64,000 nt of DNA, taken from Acinetobacter bouvetii DSM 14964 = CIP 107468 (GTDB taxonomy: Bacteria; Pseudomonadota; Gammaproteobacteria; Pseudomonadales; Moraxellaceae). The stretch spans positions 366,082 to 430,081 of the forward strand of contig NZ_KB849725.1 in NCBI RefSeq assembly GCF_000368865.1. The letters are read 5' to 3'. The notes under the pieces were generated by a model, which saw only the letters and a program-made list of their open reading frames with translations, made no database searches and was not told the origin of the DNA. Within the stretch, counting starts at the first letter, position 1. Each line of letters begins with the position of its first letter. Positions 27,456 to 36,306 of the stretch are shown one piece after another. The position numbers were made by a program, and so were the translations under genes.

Positions 27456-28313
27456 ATGAGCACAGTTCAAATCCCTGACTACACAACGGATTCATTCTTC
27501 GGTTTGGAAGATAAATGGATTGAAACAGCTGAAGGTGAGTTGACTCACTATCACGAAATAGGTGAAGGAACGCCAATCCTGTTTTTGCATGGTTCGGGTA
27601 CTGGCGTATCTGCAGCGGCAAACTGGTGGCTGAACTTGCCTCAAATCGGCGAGCAGGCGCGCTGCATCGCGATTGATACCATCGGCTACGGCCAAACCGT
27701 GGTTGCGCCAAATACCGCTTACGGCATCCGCGCGTGGGTGGACCATGCGGTGCGTACTTTAGATGCGCTGGGCATTGAAAAAACCTGGTTAGTCGGCAAC
27801 TCACTGGGCGGCTGGCTGGCTTTCCAAATGGCGATTGATTACCCTGAACGTATTTTGGGTATTGTCTCTATGGGCACAGGCGGCGCAGTTCAAACGGCTG
27901 CACTGAAAGCGCATGCGAATCCGGTATTAACAGAAGAAGGCATTAAAAAAACGCTTTCTATGTTTGTGGTGAATAAAGACTTGATTACCGATGAACTGGT
28001 GAAAGTCCGTTTTGCATCTGCCGCCAATGACTATGCTTCTAACCGGTTAATGGACGTTGTAGGTGCGCGTGACCGTGACCGTTTCGAATTCCCGTTAGAT
28101 TTTGACAAAATGAAAGACATCACGGTGCCTGTACTTCTGATTCACGGTACGCAAGACGTGGTGATTCCTGTTTCGCGCACTTGGGATATTTTAAATGTGG
28201 TGCCAAATGCGGATGCGCATATTTTCAGCCAATGCGGCCACTGGTCTCAAGTTGAAAAAGCGGAAGAATTCAACACCGTGATTAAAGATTACTTAACTGC
28301 GCGCGGCGTGTAA
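27456..28313 (+). CDS. mhpC: Alpha/beta hydrolase, meta-cleavage product hydrolase (MhpC-like)
   Basis: A C-C bond hydrolase expected to split 2-hydroxy-6-oxonona-2,4-dienedioate into succinate and 2-hydroxypentadienoate. Its 285 residues show HGSGTG (oxyanion region, about 45-50), the nucleophile Ser116 in GNSLGG, Asp234 in GTQDVV and His262 in CGHWSQVEK. The spacing matches MhpC/BphD/TesD hydrolases, but identity to E. coli MhpC looks moderate, so substrate preference could differ. The start follows GAGGAG. It is monocistronic in appearance, between a candidate promoter and a terminator. Confidence 0.85.
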   Translation: MSTVQIPDYTTDSFFGLEDKWIETAEGELTHYHEIGEGTPILFLHGSGTGVSAAANWWLNLPQIGEQARCIAIDTIGYGQTVVAPNTAYGIRAWVDHAVRTLDALGIEKTWLVGNSLGGWLAFQMAIDYPERILGIVSMGTGGAVQTAALKAHANPVLTEEGIKKTLSMFVVNKDLITDELVKVRFASAANDYASNRLMDVVGARDRDRFEFPLDFDKMKDITVPVLLIHGTQDVVIPVSRTWDILNVVPNADAHIFSQCGHWSQVEKAEEFNTVIKDYLTARGV

Positions 28314-28339
28314 TCCTCTGAATTCCAGCTGGAATGATG

Positions 28340-28371
28340 AAAAAAGGATGGCGAAAAGCCATCCTTTTTTT
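28340..28371. terminator. Bidirectional terminator between convergent genes
   Basis: AAAAAAGGATGGC and GCCATCCTTTTTT pair around a short loop, serving the hydrolase gene and the convergent DUF1345 gene. Confidence 0.88.
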
Positions 28372-28387
28372 ATTTTGCCTTGAGTAT

Positions 28388-29065
28388 TTAAGGCTGAATG
28401 AAGCTGGCTGCGACATTAATGCAGATGGCCAATATGGTGGTATTGAAGCTGTAAGCCAGCAGAATATGCAGCATGTTCAGCACCCGCATGGGCTGGGAGG
28501 TAATCGCAACATCTGCTGTTTGCGCAGAGGTGCCAATCACATAGCTGAAATATAAAAAGTCAGGATAGCTGGGCTGCGGTGTTTTGGGGAAATCCAGGCC
28601 GCCGTCTTGAGATTCGGCCAAAGCCAAGTAAAAGTCATGCGCATAATGAATGGCAAAGACCGTGTGCATAAACAGCCATGCGCACAGAATGGTAATGACA
28701 GAGAGCGCCAAATGCGAAAGGCGGATGTGCTGATCCTGCGGCAGATGGTTGACTTCAACCACGATCGCAATAAAGCACATCACTAAAGTCAAAAACACTA
28801 AAAACAGAATCAGCCATTTGCTGGCGTCCTGCTGCTGCGCGCGCTGTAAAATCTGGGTGTGATCGGCATGCCAGAGCCGCTTCATGGTAAAGATCAGATA
28901 GCTTGAAACAGCGATATTCCAGCTGATGAGCAGGCAGGTTGACCATTGCCATGCAGTGCAGTAACGCAGCGCGCCATACAGGATCAGCGTCAATAAAAAT
29001 GACACAAAGAAATAAGGGCGGTACAGCACGCCAGCTCTGAGGCTGAAAAATGGCTGAAGCTTCAT
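28388..29065 (-). CDS. DUF1345 family membrane protein
   Basis: The start ATG 29065 begins MKLQPFFSLRAG; the frame opens nine codons earlier. The 225 residues contain about five membrane helices. The loop FPKTPQPSYPDFLYFSYVIGTSAQTADV (present as PSYPDFLYFSYVIGTS) is the hallmark of DUF1345, and AIHYAHDFY is conserved as well. DUF1345 proteins are uncharacterised inner-membrane proteins. It sits inside the aromatic cluster but in opposite orientation, so any link to the pathway is uncertain. Confidence 0.85.
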   Translation of the reverse strand: MKLQPFFSLRAGVLYRPYFFVSFLLTLILYGALRYCTAWQWSTCLLISWNIAVSSYLIFTMKRLWHADHTQILQRAQQQDASKWLILFLVFLTLVMCFIAIVVEVNHLPQDQHIRLSHLALSVITILCAWLFMHTVFAIHYAHDFYLALAESQDGGLDFPKTPQPSYPDFLYFSYVIGTSAQTADVAITSQPMRVLNMLHILLAYSFNTTILAICINVAASFIQP

Positions 29066-29368
29066 CAGAATTCCTTTATTGTTTTTTATCAATAAGATAA
29101 ATTTTTAGATGACGACTCAGCATACTCTAAACTGAATAGACGGATCTTATTAGACTTAAGTTGTAATTTGCAGGAAAATTAAATAATTTATGAATCCATC
29201 AACTAAAATTTATAAGTTATTTTCCATGAAGCTTGCGCTGCTGATTGATAAATTGTGTAAGACTTAAGTCGAGTGCGGCTGAAAAAAAGGCGATTTCAGC
29301 CTAAAAAAAGCGCCATTATTTTTAAAATGAATAATGGCGCTTTAATATTTGAAGCTGTGCTGGAAAAT
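29066..29368. other. Intergenic region between LysR and DUF1345 genes
   Basis: About 300 AT-rich bases containing the LysR terminator (29303-29343) and presumably the promoter of the DUF1345 gene. Nothing else recognised. Confidence 0.5.
29303..29343 (-). terminator. Terminator of the hcaR-like gene
   Basis: On the minus strand AAAGCGCCATTATT and AATAATGGCGCTTT pair and are followed by TTTT. Confidence 0.85.
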
Positions 29369-30274
29369 TCAGCTCTGTTCACGGGCGATATTTAAATAAA
29401 ATACCTTGGTCAGCAGTTCAATAAATTTCTGCACTGCCGCCGATGAGCTGTTTTTGCGGTAACTGACATACAGGTCTAGATAAGGCAATTCAATATCCAG
29501 CGGGCGGATGACGGTATTGCTCATGGTCAGCGGGGCAATGTAGCCCGGCAGAATCGTACAGCCTAGGCCCATGCCAATCGAGTTGATATTGAACAGAATG
29601 TTGTCGGCTTTCTGCACAATATTGAATTCAATATTGTTGGCTTTGGCAAAGTCTAAAATAGCCGTATGCAGCGTTAAGGACTGCTCGGCAGCTGGAATAA
29701 TAAAATCTATGCCATTCAATGCCTTAACTGGGATACGTTCGTATTTTGCCAGCGGATGGTCTTTAGGCAACAGAAAAATTAACGGTTCACGCAACACAAA
29801 CTGGCTTTCAATTTCGTCGTTGTGGAAGTTGTGGCGGGTAAAAGTGACGTCCAATTCGCCTTTTTTCAGCAGTTTCATCTGCTCAACATTATTCAGGCTG
29901 AGCAATTCAATTTTCAGGTCTGGATTCTGCACCCGCAAGTTCGGCAAGACATAGGGGAAGATTTTCATTTCCGCCACAGGAACAAAGCCAATGCGCAGCA
30001 TCTGCTGCTTGGCCTGAGAGACCTGACGCGCCATGGCAATGGCTTTGTTGGCCTGTGCGATGGTTAGGCGCGCCTGCTCCAGAAATACAGCACCTTCTTC
30101 GGTGAGTTCCACTTTACGTTTTGTGCGGTGCAGCAATTTGACGCCCACATCTTCCTCAAGATCTTTAATTTGCTGACTGAGAGAGGGCTGGGCGGTATAA
30201 AGTTTGAGCGCAGCTTTGCTGAAATTGAGTTCTTCAGCAACTGTAATGAAGTAGCGTAGGTGTCGTAATTCCAT
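29369..30274 (-). CDS. hcaR: LysR-type regulator, HcaR-like
   Basis: A 301-residue LysR activator. The N-terminal helix-turn-helix (about 18-37, FSKAALKLYTAQPSLSQQI) follows MELRHLRYFITVAEELN, and an effector domain occupies 90-300. The start MELRHLRYF, the KRKVELT stretch and LRIGFVPVAEMK parallel E. coli HcaR, which activates hcaEFCBD with phenylpropionate or cinnamate. It is divergent from hcaE across 280 bases, the classic arrangement for direct control. The assignment rests on similarity recalled from E. coli plus context. Confidence 0.87.
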   Translation of the reverse strand: MELRHLRYFITVAEELNFSKAALKLYTAQPSLSQQIKDLEEDVGVKLLHRTKRKVELTEEGAVFLEQARLTIAQANKAIAMARQVSQAKQQMLRIGFVPVAEMKIFPYVLPNLRVQNPDLKIELLSLNNVEQMKLLKKGELDVTFTRHNFHNDEIESQFVLREPLIFLLPKDHPLAKYERIPVKALNGIDFIIPAAEQSLTLHTAILDFAKANNIEFNIVQKADNILFNINSIGMGLGCTILPGYIAPLTMSNTVIRPLDIELPYLDLYVSYRKNSSSAAVQKFIELLTKVFYLNIAREQS

Positions 30275-30413
30275 ATATTCTGCCTAGGAGTAATCCAAAA
30301 AATGTCTTACTATGAGTTAGGAGCAGTATAATCTATAAACAACTATGGCGTGAAGATGATTTTGCCATTTAGGAAATAAATGGCCTGCGCGCTGATACGG
30401 GTGTTTTAATATA

Positions 30414-30428
30414 AGTAATAGCTATACT
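30414..30428. promoter_or_regulatory. Candidate LysR-type operator in the hcaR-hcaE intergenic region
   Basis: AGTAATAGCTATACT has a palindromic ATAGCTAT core and fits a T-N11-A-style partial dyad. It lies about 130 bases upstream of hcaE. Evidence is weak: one site, not a recognised HcaR consensus. Confidence 0.3.
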
Positions 30429-30554
30429 AATAAGTTCTTAAACCTATTAATTGAAACAAAAAAAATATTTCACCAAAACCCATCAAAAATCCATCATCGT
30501 TGAAAAGTTGAGTCTATTTGTTTGTGACCCCACGGTTGTCGCAGGAGAGCTTTC

Positions 30555-31922
30555 ATGAGTGGAAAAATTGATGTGCGCGAAATCGACGCTTTAGTTGATG
30601 CGCAAAATGGACGTATCTCGCCATCCATCTACACCGACCCAGATCTATATGAATTAGAGCTTGAACGCGTGTTCGGCCGTACTTGGCTGTTCCTTTGCCA
30701 TGAAAGCCAAATTCCTAAAGCGGGTGATTTCTTCAACACCTATATGGGTGAAGATCCAATCATCGTGGCGCGTCAAAAAGACGGCTCAATCAAAGCATTC
30801 TTAAACCAATGCCGTCACCGTTCTATGCGCGTCAGCTTTGCTGACTGCGGCAACACCCGCGCATTCACTTGCCCATATCACGGCTGGTCTTACGGTATCG
30901 ACGGTTCTTTAAAAGATATCCCGCTTGAAGAGCGCGCTTTCCCGCATGGCGCTTGCAAAGAGCAATGGGGCTTGGTGGAAGTGAACCGTGTTAAGTCTTA
31001 TAAAGGCTTAATCTTCGGCTGCTGGGATGAAACCACGCCAGATTTGGAAGAATACATGGGCGACATCGCTTGGTACTTAGATGGTGTTTTAGACCGCCGT
31101 CCAGGCGGCACTGAAATCATCGGCGGCGTGCACAAGTGGGAAATCGAGTGCAACTGGAAATTTGCGGCTGAACAGTTCGCATCTGACCAATATCACGCAT
31201 TGTTCTCGCATGCTTCTGCCATTCAAGTCTTAGGCGCGAAGCCGGATGACGAATCATCTAAAAAACTCGGCGCTGCGCAAACGGCTCGTCCTGTTTGGGA
31301 AACGGCGAAAGACGCGATTCAGTACGGTTCACGCGGTCATGGTTCAGGCTTCTTCTTTACAGAAAAACCGGATGCGAACGTATGGGTGGATGGCGAAGTA
31401 GCCAACTACTTCCGCGAAACGTTTGATGAAGTGAAAGAGCGTCTAGGTGAAGTGCGCGCCTTGCGTCTTGCAGGCCACAACACCATGTTCCCGACATTGT
31501 CTTGGCTGAACGGTACTGCAACGCTTCGAGTATGGCACCCGCGCGGTCCAAACAAAACTGAAGTTTGGGCATTCTGTATTGCCGACGCTGAAGCATCGCA
31601 AGAAGTGAAAGAAGCATTTGAACGTTCTGCAACGCGCGCCTTCGGTCCAGCGGGTTTCCTCGAGCAGGATGACTCTGAGAACTGGATTGAAATCCAAAAA
31701 GTGCTGCGCGGCTATAAAGCGCGTAAAAACCAGCTGATTATGGAAATGGGCAAAGGCAACGAGAAAGTTCGTGAAGACGGCATTCCGGGCATCACCAACT
31801 ATATTTTCTCTGAAACCGCAGCGCGCGGCATGTACCGCCGCTGGGCAGATTTACTGATCCATGAGAAATGGGAAGACGTGGAAAAAGCCGCTGACGAATA
31901 TGAGAAGGAGCTTATGAAATGA
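30555..31922 (+). CDS. hcaE: 3-phenylpropionate/cinnamate dioxygenase, alpha subunit
   Basis: The catalytic large subunit of the Rieske non-heme iron dioxygenase that forms the cis-dihydrodiol of phenylpropionate or cinnamate. Its 455 residues include the Rieske ligands Cys86/His88 and Cys106/His109 (CRH...CPYH). Asp211, His214 and His219 in [10 protein letters not shown] bind or bridge to the mononuclear iron. Long stretches match E. coli HcaE as recalled (for example [40 protein letters not shown]). It heads hcaEFCB and overlaps hcaF by four bases. The ribosome site is AGGAGAG. Confidence 0.96.
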   Translation: MSGKIDVREIDALVDAQNGRISPSIYTDPDLYELELERVFGRTWLFLCHESQIPKAGDFFNTYMGEDPIIVARQKDGSIKAFLNQCRHRSMRVSFADCGNTRAFTCPYHGWSYGIDGSLKDIPLEERAFPHGACKEQWGLVEVNRVKSYKGLIFGCWDETTPDLEEYMGDIAWYLDGVLDRRPGGTEIIGGVHKWEIECNWKFAAEQFASDQYHALFSHASAIQVLGAKPDDESSKKLGAAQTARPVWETAKDAIQYGSRGHGSGFFFTEKPDANVWVDGEVANYFRETFDEVKERLGEVRALRLAGHNTMFPTLSWLNGTATLRVWHPRGPNKTEVWAFCIADAEASQEVKEAFERSATRAFGPAGFLEQDDSENWIEIQKVLRGYKARKNQLIMEMGKGNEKVREDGIPGITNYIFSETAARGMYRRWADLLIHEKWEDVEKAADEYEKELMK

Positions 31923-32437
31923 GTCAGATCAGTTTAGAACTTCAGCATCAAATCAGCCAGTTCCTCTATCGCGAAGCAAAATTGCTGGACGATTGGAAGT
32001 TCCGCGATTGGCTAGATACGCTGGCAGAAGATATTTCTTATACGTTGCGTACAACACCAAACGCTCAAACGCGTGACCGCCGCCGTTCAGTTGAACCGCC
32101 AACCACTTGGGTATTCAACGATACCAAAGATTTGCTGGAACGCCGTGTTGCCCGTCTTGAGACTGGGATGGCATGGGCTGAAGAGCCTCCTTCACGTACA
32201 ACTCACATGGTTTCAAACGTAATTGTTGAAGCGACTGAAGTTGAAGGTGAATACGACGTTTACGTAACGTACTTGTTGTACCGCACCCAGAAAGAGAAAG
32301 ATGTCACCATCTACTGTGGTAAGCGTCACGACAAGATCCGCAAAGTCGATACTGAGCAAGGTTTCCAAATCTTCAACCGTAAGATCATCCTTGATCAGGT
32401 GACTTATAACTCACACAACCTGAGCGTGTTCTTCTAA
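31919..32437 (+). CDS. hcaF: 3-phenylpropionate/cinnamate dioxygenase, beta subunit
   Basis: The small structural subunit of the alpha3beta3 dioxygenase. Its 172 residues form the cone-shaped ring-hydroxylating beta fold. [25 protein letters not shown] and [19 protein letters not shown] agree with E. coli HcaF as recalled. The ATG overlaps the hcaE stop (ATGA) and its own stop overlaps the hcaC start, so the operon is tightly coupled. Confidence 0.95.
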   Translation: MSQISLELQHQISQFLYREAKLLDDWKFRDWLDTLAEDISYTLRTTPNAQTRDRRRSVEPPTTWVFNDTKDLLERRVARLETGMAWAEEPPSRTTHMVSNVIVEATEVEGEYDVYVTYLLYRTQKEKDVTIYCGKRHDKIRKVDTEQGFQIFNRKIILDQVTYNSHNLSVFF

Positions 32438-32763
32438 TGAATAAGATTTTTGTTTGCCAAGTTGACGACTTTGACGAAGGCGAAGCATTGAAAGTGGACT
32501 GCGGCGTAAACGGTATCGAAGCGCTTGCAGTCTTCAACAACGGCGGTGAGTTCTTTGCAATGAACGACCGCTGCTCACACGGCAACGCGTCTATGTCTGA
32601 AGGCTACCTTGAAGACGATGGCACAGTTGAATGCCCATTGCATTCAGCGCGGTTCTGTTTGAAAACTGGTGAAGCGCTTTGCTTGCCAGCAACTGATCCA
32701 ATCAAAACTTTCCCCGTGATTGTGGAAGATGGTCAGTTATTTGTTGAGATGGCAGGAGAGTAA
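32437..32763 (+). CDS. hcaC: Rieske ferredoxin of the phenylpropionate dioxygenase
   Basis: A 108-residue [2Fe-2S] ferredoxin carrying electrons from HcaD to HcaE. The Rieske ligands are Cys46/His48 (CSH) and Cys66/His69 (CPLH). NDRCSHGNASMSEGYLEDD and FCLKTGEALCLPATDP match HcaC. It overlaps hcaF by one base and ends two bases before hcaB. Confidence 0.95.
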   Translation: MNKIFVCQVDDFDEGEALKVDCGVNGIEALAVFNNGGEFFAMNDRCSHGNASMSEGYLEDDGTVECPLHSARFCLKTGEALCLPATDPIKTFPVIVEDGQLFVEMAGE

Positions 32764-32765
32764 TC

Positions 32766-33581
32766 ATGGGTTGGCTGCAAGGCGAAGTTGCGCTAATTAC
32801 TGGCGGCGGTTCTGGCTTAGGCTGGGCGCTGGTTGAGCGGTTTATTGAAGAAGGCGCGCAAGTTGCCGTTCTTCAGCGTTCTAAAGCAAAAGTGGATGCA
32901 TTAAATCAACACTTTGGCGGTAAAGTTCTTGCGATTGAAGGCGATGTAGCCAGCTATGAAGACAATGTCCGTGCTGTCAATGCGACTGTTGAGCGTTTTG
33001 GCAAGCTGGACTGTTTTGTCGGCAATGCCGGGATTTGGGATCATTATGCCGATATCGTCAATACTTCAGGCGAGCAATTGGAAAAAGCCTTTGATGAAAT
33101 CATGGGCATTAATACCAAATCCCTCATCCTTGGCGCTAAAGCTGCGCTGGATGCATTGATAGCTTCTGAAGGTTCTATCATATTTACTTTGTCTAATTCC
33201 GCGCTGTACTCTGCTGGCGGAGGCCCCGTATATACTGCATCTAAGCATGCAGGGGTCGGCATTATGAAAGAACTGGCGTATGAGCTTGCGCCTAAAGTAC
33301 GAGTGAATGCTGTTGCGCCGTCAGGTATGAATGTGAATATCAAAGGCGCTGCGTCTTTAGGTCAGGAAAATCTTGGCCTGCTGGATGCACGCGACCCTGA
33401 GAAAATTGCACGCGGCATGCCGCTGAACTTCCTGCCTGAGCCGGAAGAGATGACGGGTTCATATGTGCTTTTGGCTTCTCGTCAAAATAACCGCCCTTTG
33501 ACTGGTGTTTTAATTAACGCGGAATGCGGTCTAGGTATTCGCGGTTTGCGTCAGCCGCGTGCAGGTTTCTTTGACGAATAA
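32766..33581 (+). CDS. hcaB: cis-3-phenylpropionate-dihydrodiol dehydrogenase
   Basis: A short-chain dehydrogenase that oxidises the dihydrodiol to 2,3-dihydroxyphenylpropionate with NAD. Its 271 residues have the cofactor motif GGGSGLG (13-19), NAG at about 87 and the catalytic set Ser143, Tyr156, Lys160 (YTASK). It follows hcaC at two bases, so HcaE, F, C and B are made from one message. A palindromic element lies immediately downstream, before mhpB. Confidence 0.94.
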   Translation: MGWLQGEVALITGGGSGLGWALVERFIEEGAQVAVLQRSKAKVDALNQHFGGKVLAIEGDVASYEDNVRAVNATVERFGKLDCFVGNAGIWDHYADIVNTSGEQLEKAFDEIMGINTKSLILGAKAALDALIASEGSIIFTLSNSALYSAGGGPVYTASKHAGVGIMKELAYELAPKVRVNAVAPSGMNVNIKGAASLGQENLGLLDARDPEKIARGMPLNFLPEPEEMTGSYVLLASRQNNRPLTGVLINAECGLGIRGLRQPRAGFFDE

Positions 33582-33630
33582 AATCCGCTTTCTACAGATC
33601 GCTTGCCGGTCATTAAATCACTGTATGTTC

Positions 33631-33738
33631 TTCAATCCCCTAATCCCTCCAATCAATAGAGGGGCATGGCCTTGATAGAATCCTGCAAAGGTTCGTAAGG
33701 CTTCCTTCTGATGAGTCAGGAGGATAGGGGGGAATTTA
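33631..33738. repeat. Palindromic intergenic element inside the hca operon
   Basis: The left end TTCAATCCCCTAATCCCTCC and the right end GGAGGATAGGGGGGAATTT (33719-33737) are imperfect inverted repeats about 70 bases apart. It fills the 203-base hcaB-mhpB gap, the only large gap in this gene run, and its C/G-rich ends resemble those of the elements at 21226 and 62033. Confidence 0.55.
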
Positions 33739-33784
33739 GATTAATGACCTTTTCAAGGATCGACCTTCCGTTCTGGAGTCTCTC

Positions 33785-34747
33785 ATGGCCGTTAAACTTA
33801 TTTGTGCATCGCATAGCCCTCTTATGGAATTTGCTTCTCCGCAGGAAAAGCATAAAGAGGACATCGTTCGCGAAACATTTGCAAAACTTGCAAAAGAAGT
33901 GGAAGCATACAACCCGACCCTGATTATTACCTTTGGCCCCGACCATTTTAATGGCTTCTTCTATGACCTGATGCCGAGCTTCTGCGTGGGCATCCGCGCG
34001 AAAGCGGCAGGCGACTGGGACTACGGCAAAGACAATGACCGCATTGATGTGCCGGAAGACACTGCGCTGAATCTGGTTCGCCGTGTACTGGATGAAGGTG
34101 TCGACGTTGCATACTCATACCGCATGCAGGCGGATCATGGCGTGACTCAGCCTTTGCATTTCTTATGCAATGGCAAGCTGGACCGTTATCCAACGATTCC
34201 TATTTTCATCAACGGCGCAGCGGCGCCGATGCCAACCACCAAGCGCACTGTGGCTTTGGGCCGTGCTGTGGGTCAGTTCATTCAATCGTTAAATCTTGAA
34301 AATGAACGCGTCCTGATTTTGGGCACAGGCGGCCTTTCGCATGATCCGCCGACACCGCAAATGGGCGCTGTGCTGCCAGAAGTGGAAGAATTCCTCATCT
34401 GCGGCCGCAACCCAAGTGAAGAATCACGCAATAACCGTCAGTCTAAAATTATTGCGGTGGGTCAAAAGCTGGCCGCTGGCGACAAATCTGTCGCTGTTCC
34501 ACTCAACCCTGAGTGGGACCGCGCACTGCTGCAGACTTTTGCCAAAGCGGATTTTGCAGCCATTGAAGCGATGACTGAAGATGAAATCCGCCGTGACGGC
34601 GGACGCGGCGGTCAAGAAGTGCGTTCGTGGATGGCGGCGTTTGCTGCATTGCATGAAGTCGGCGAGTATGAAATGACAACGCACTGCTACGAAGATATTA
34701 GCGAGTGGATCGCGGGCTTCGGCATCGTATCTGCTGAATTGAAATAA
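33785..34747 (+). CDS. mhpB: 2,3-dihydroxyphenylpropionate/2,3-dihydroxycinnamate 1,2-dioxygenase
   Basis: A class III (LigB-type) extradiol ring-cleavage dioxygenase that opens 2,3-dihydroxyphenylpropionate to the dienedioate. Its 320 residues show likely Fe(II) ligands His10 (ASHSPL) and His54 (FGPDHFNGFFYD), and catalytic histidines at 118 (MQADHG) and about 179 (GGLSHDPP). GLSHDPPTPQ and EWIAGFG agree with E. coli MhpB as recalled. It lies between hcaB and hcaD, unlike E. coli, where it is in the mhp operon. Confidence 0.95.
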   Translation: MAVKLICASHSPLMEFASPQEKHKEDIVRETFAKLAKEVEAYNPTLIITFGPDHFNGFFYDLMPSFCVGIRAKAAGDWDYGKDNDRIDVPEDTALNLVRRVLDEGVDVAYSYRMQADHGVTQPLHFLCNGKLDRYPTIPIFINGAAAPMPTTKRTVALGRAVGQFIQSLNLENERVLILGTGGLSHDPPTPQMGAVLPEVEEFLICGRNPSEESRNNRQSKIIAVGQKLAAGDKSVAVPLNPEWDRALLQTFAKADFAAIEAMTEDEIRRDGGRGGQEVRSWMAAFAALHEVGEYEMTTHCYEDISEWIAGFGIVSAELK

Positions 34748-34765
34748 TTGTAAGAGTTTAAGCAC

Positions 34766-35995
34766 ATGAGCAACATCGAAACCATCGTCATTGTAGGTGC
34801 GGGTCAAGCAGGCGCAAGTGCAATTTTAGAGCTTCGCGGCAACAAATACGTAGGCAAAATCATCTTAATTGGTGATGAGGCGCATCTTCCGTATGAACGT
34901 CCGCCGCTCTCTAAAGATGTGATTTTGAAGCCTGAAGACACCAAGATTGAAATTCTGTCCGAACAAAAACTGGCAGAACTTGGGGTAGAAACCATTCGCG
35001 GCAACGGTGCAGTGAAAATTAATCCGGATGTGAAAACGGTTGAACTTCAAAACGGTGATCTTGTTGCTTATGACAAATTGCTGCTTGCCACAGGCGGTGC
35101 AGCGCGCCGTTTGCCAGACTTTGATGCCTTGGGCAAGCACGTGTATACACTGCGCAACCTTGAAGATTCTCAAGCTTTAGTTCCTGTATTGCAGGCTGGC
35201 CGCCGCTTAATTTTAATTGGCGGCGGGGTGATCGGTCTAGAGCTTGCGTCATCGGCACGTTTCAAAGACTGCCAAGTAACTGTGATTGAAATGGGTCCAA
35301 TGGTCATGGGCCGTTCATCGCCGCGTATTTTGAGCGAATTCCTGCTTGAACAGCAGCGTCTCGCCGGTGTGGATGTGCGTCTTTCAACCTCTATTGCAGA
35401 CTGCCAGCTGGATGGTGAAGAAATCGTTGTGACTTTGGGTGATGGCGAAGAGTTGCGTGCAGATGCCGTGGTTTACGGCATTGGTATTGTGCCGAATGCA
35501 CAGCTTGCAGTAGATGCAGGGCTAGATGTTGATGTTGCCATTAAAGTCAACGATAACTGCCAAACCTCAAATGCAGACATTTATGCGGCAGGGGACGTGG
35601 CAACGCAGCTACGTGACTGCGGCAATCACCGCCGCGTAGAAACGTGGGAAAATGCCAATCTGCAAGCAGGTATTTTCGCGCGTCACGTGATGGGTGCAGA
35701 ACACCCTGCGCCAAACCCAGCGTGGTTCTGGACGGATCAATTAAATATCAATTACCAGTTTGTCGGCGATATGGCGGCGGCTGAATGGATTGTCCGCGGT
35801 GAAATTGCCCCTGAACAGCGTGCGGAATCATCTTTTGTCTTGTTTGGCGTAACGGATGGTGTAATCGTCGGCGGCATCACGGTAAACGCGGCCAAAGAAA
35901 TGCGTCATTTGAAAAAATTGATCAGCAAGAATGCAGTTTTTGAAGCAGACAAATATTTAGATTTGAGCCAAGAGCTTCGCAAGCTGGTGAAGTAA
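34766..35995 (+). CDS. hcaD: Ferredoxin reductase of the phenylpropionate dioxygenase
   Basis: A FAD-dependent NADH:ferredoxin reductase supplying electrons to HcaC. Its 409 residues have an N-terminal FAD motif (VGAGQAGASA), YERPPLSKDV, the NAD-binding GGGVIGLE near 150 and the FAD-ribityl motif YAAGDVA near 272. The C-terminal reductase domain follows. It starts 18 bases after mhpB and ends the operon at a terminator. Confidence 0.94.
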   Translation: MSNIETIVIVGAGQAGASAILELRGNKYVGKIILIGDEAHLPYERPPLSKDVILKPEDTKIEILSEQKLAELGVETIRGNGAVKINPDVKTVELQNGDLVAYDKLLLATGGAARRLPDFDALGKHVYTLRNLEDSQALVPVLQAGRRLILIGGGVIGLELASSARFKDCQVTVIEMGPMVMGRSSPRILSEFLLEQQRLAGVDVRLSTSIADCQLDGEEIVVTLGDGEELRADAVVYGIGIVPNAQLAVDAGLDVDVAIKVNDNCQTSNADIYAAGDVATQLRDCGNHRRVETWENANLQAGIFARHVMGAEHPAPNPAWFWTDQLNINYQFVGDMAAAEWIVRGEIAPEQRAESSFVLFGVTDGVIVGGITVNAAKEMRHLKKLISKNAVFEADKYLDLSQELRKLVK

Positions 35996-36011
35996 TCTGA
36001 GTTTGCAAGAG

Positions 36012-36045
36012 GGCAGACCTTGGGCAACCTGGGTCTGCTTTTTTA
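36012..36045 (+). terminator. hca operon terminator
   Basis: GCAGACC and GGGTCTGC pair around a loop and are followed by a T-tract, 17 bases after the hcaD stop. Confidence 0.82.
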
Positions 36046-36176
36046 TGTCTTTGGCTTTGTTGCCACTGCCCTAAATTTCAGTTTTGGTTATATGTCTTTG
36101 CGGAGGCTATGCCTGACTTTTCAAAGATGATGAGAACCTCAAAAATATATTTTTGGGTTCGCAAGGCAAAAATCTT

Positions 36177-36233
36177 CTGCTTATCTGAGGGTACATCCCT
36201 ATACCCCAGATAAGCAGGCGACATTCATGTCGC
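36177..36233. repeat. Two adjacent intergenic palindromes
   Basis: A 41-base inverted repeat has perfect 11-base arms (CTGCTTATCTG) and an inner GGGTA/TACCC stem. A second hairpin GCGACAT/ATGTCGC follows directly. A third weak one, ACCTCAAAAATA with ATTTTTGGGT, lies just upstream. All sit in the 312-base gap between hcaD and the transporter gene, which otherwise shows nothing. Confidence 0.55.
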
Positions 36234-36306
36234 CCCCCGCATAGTGAATGATGGGGAGGACTCGATTTTAGTCTTATCCCTAATTTAAATTACGATTGAT
36301 GAGCTT

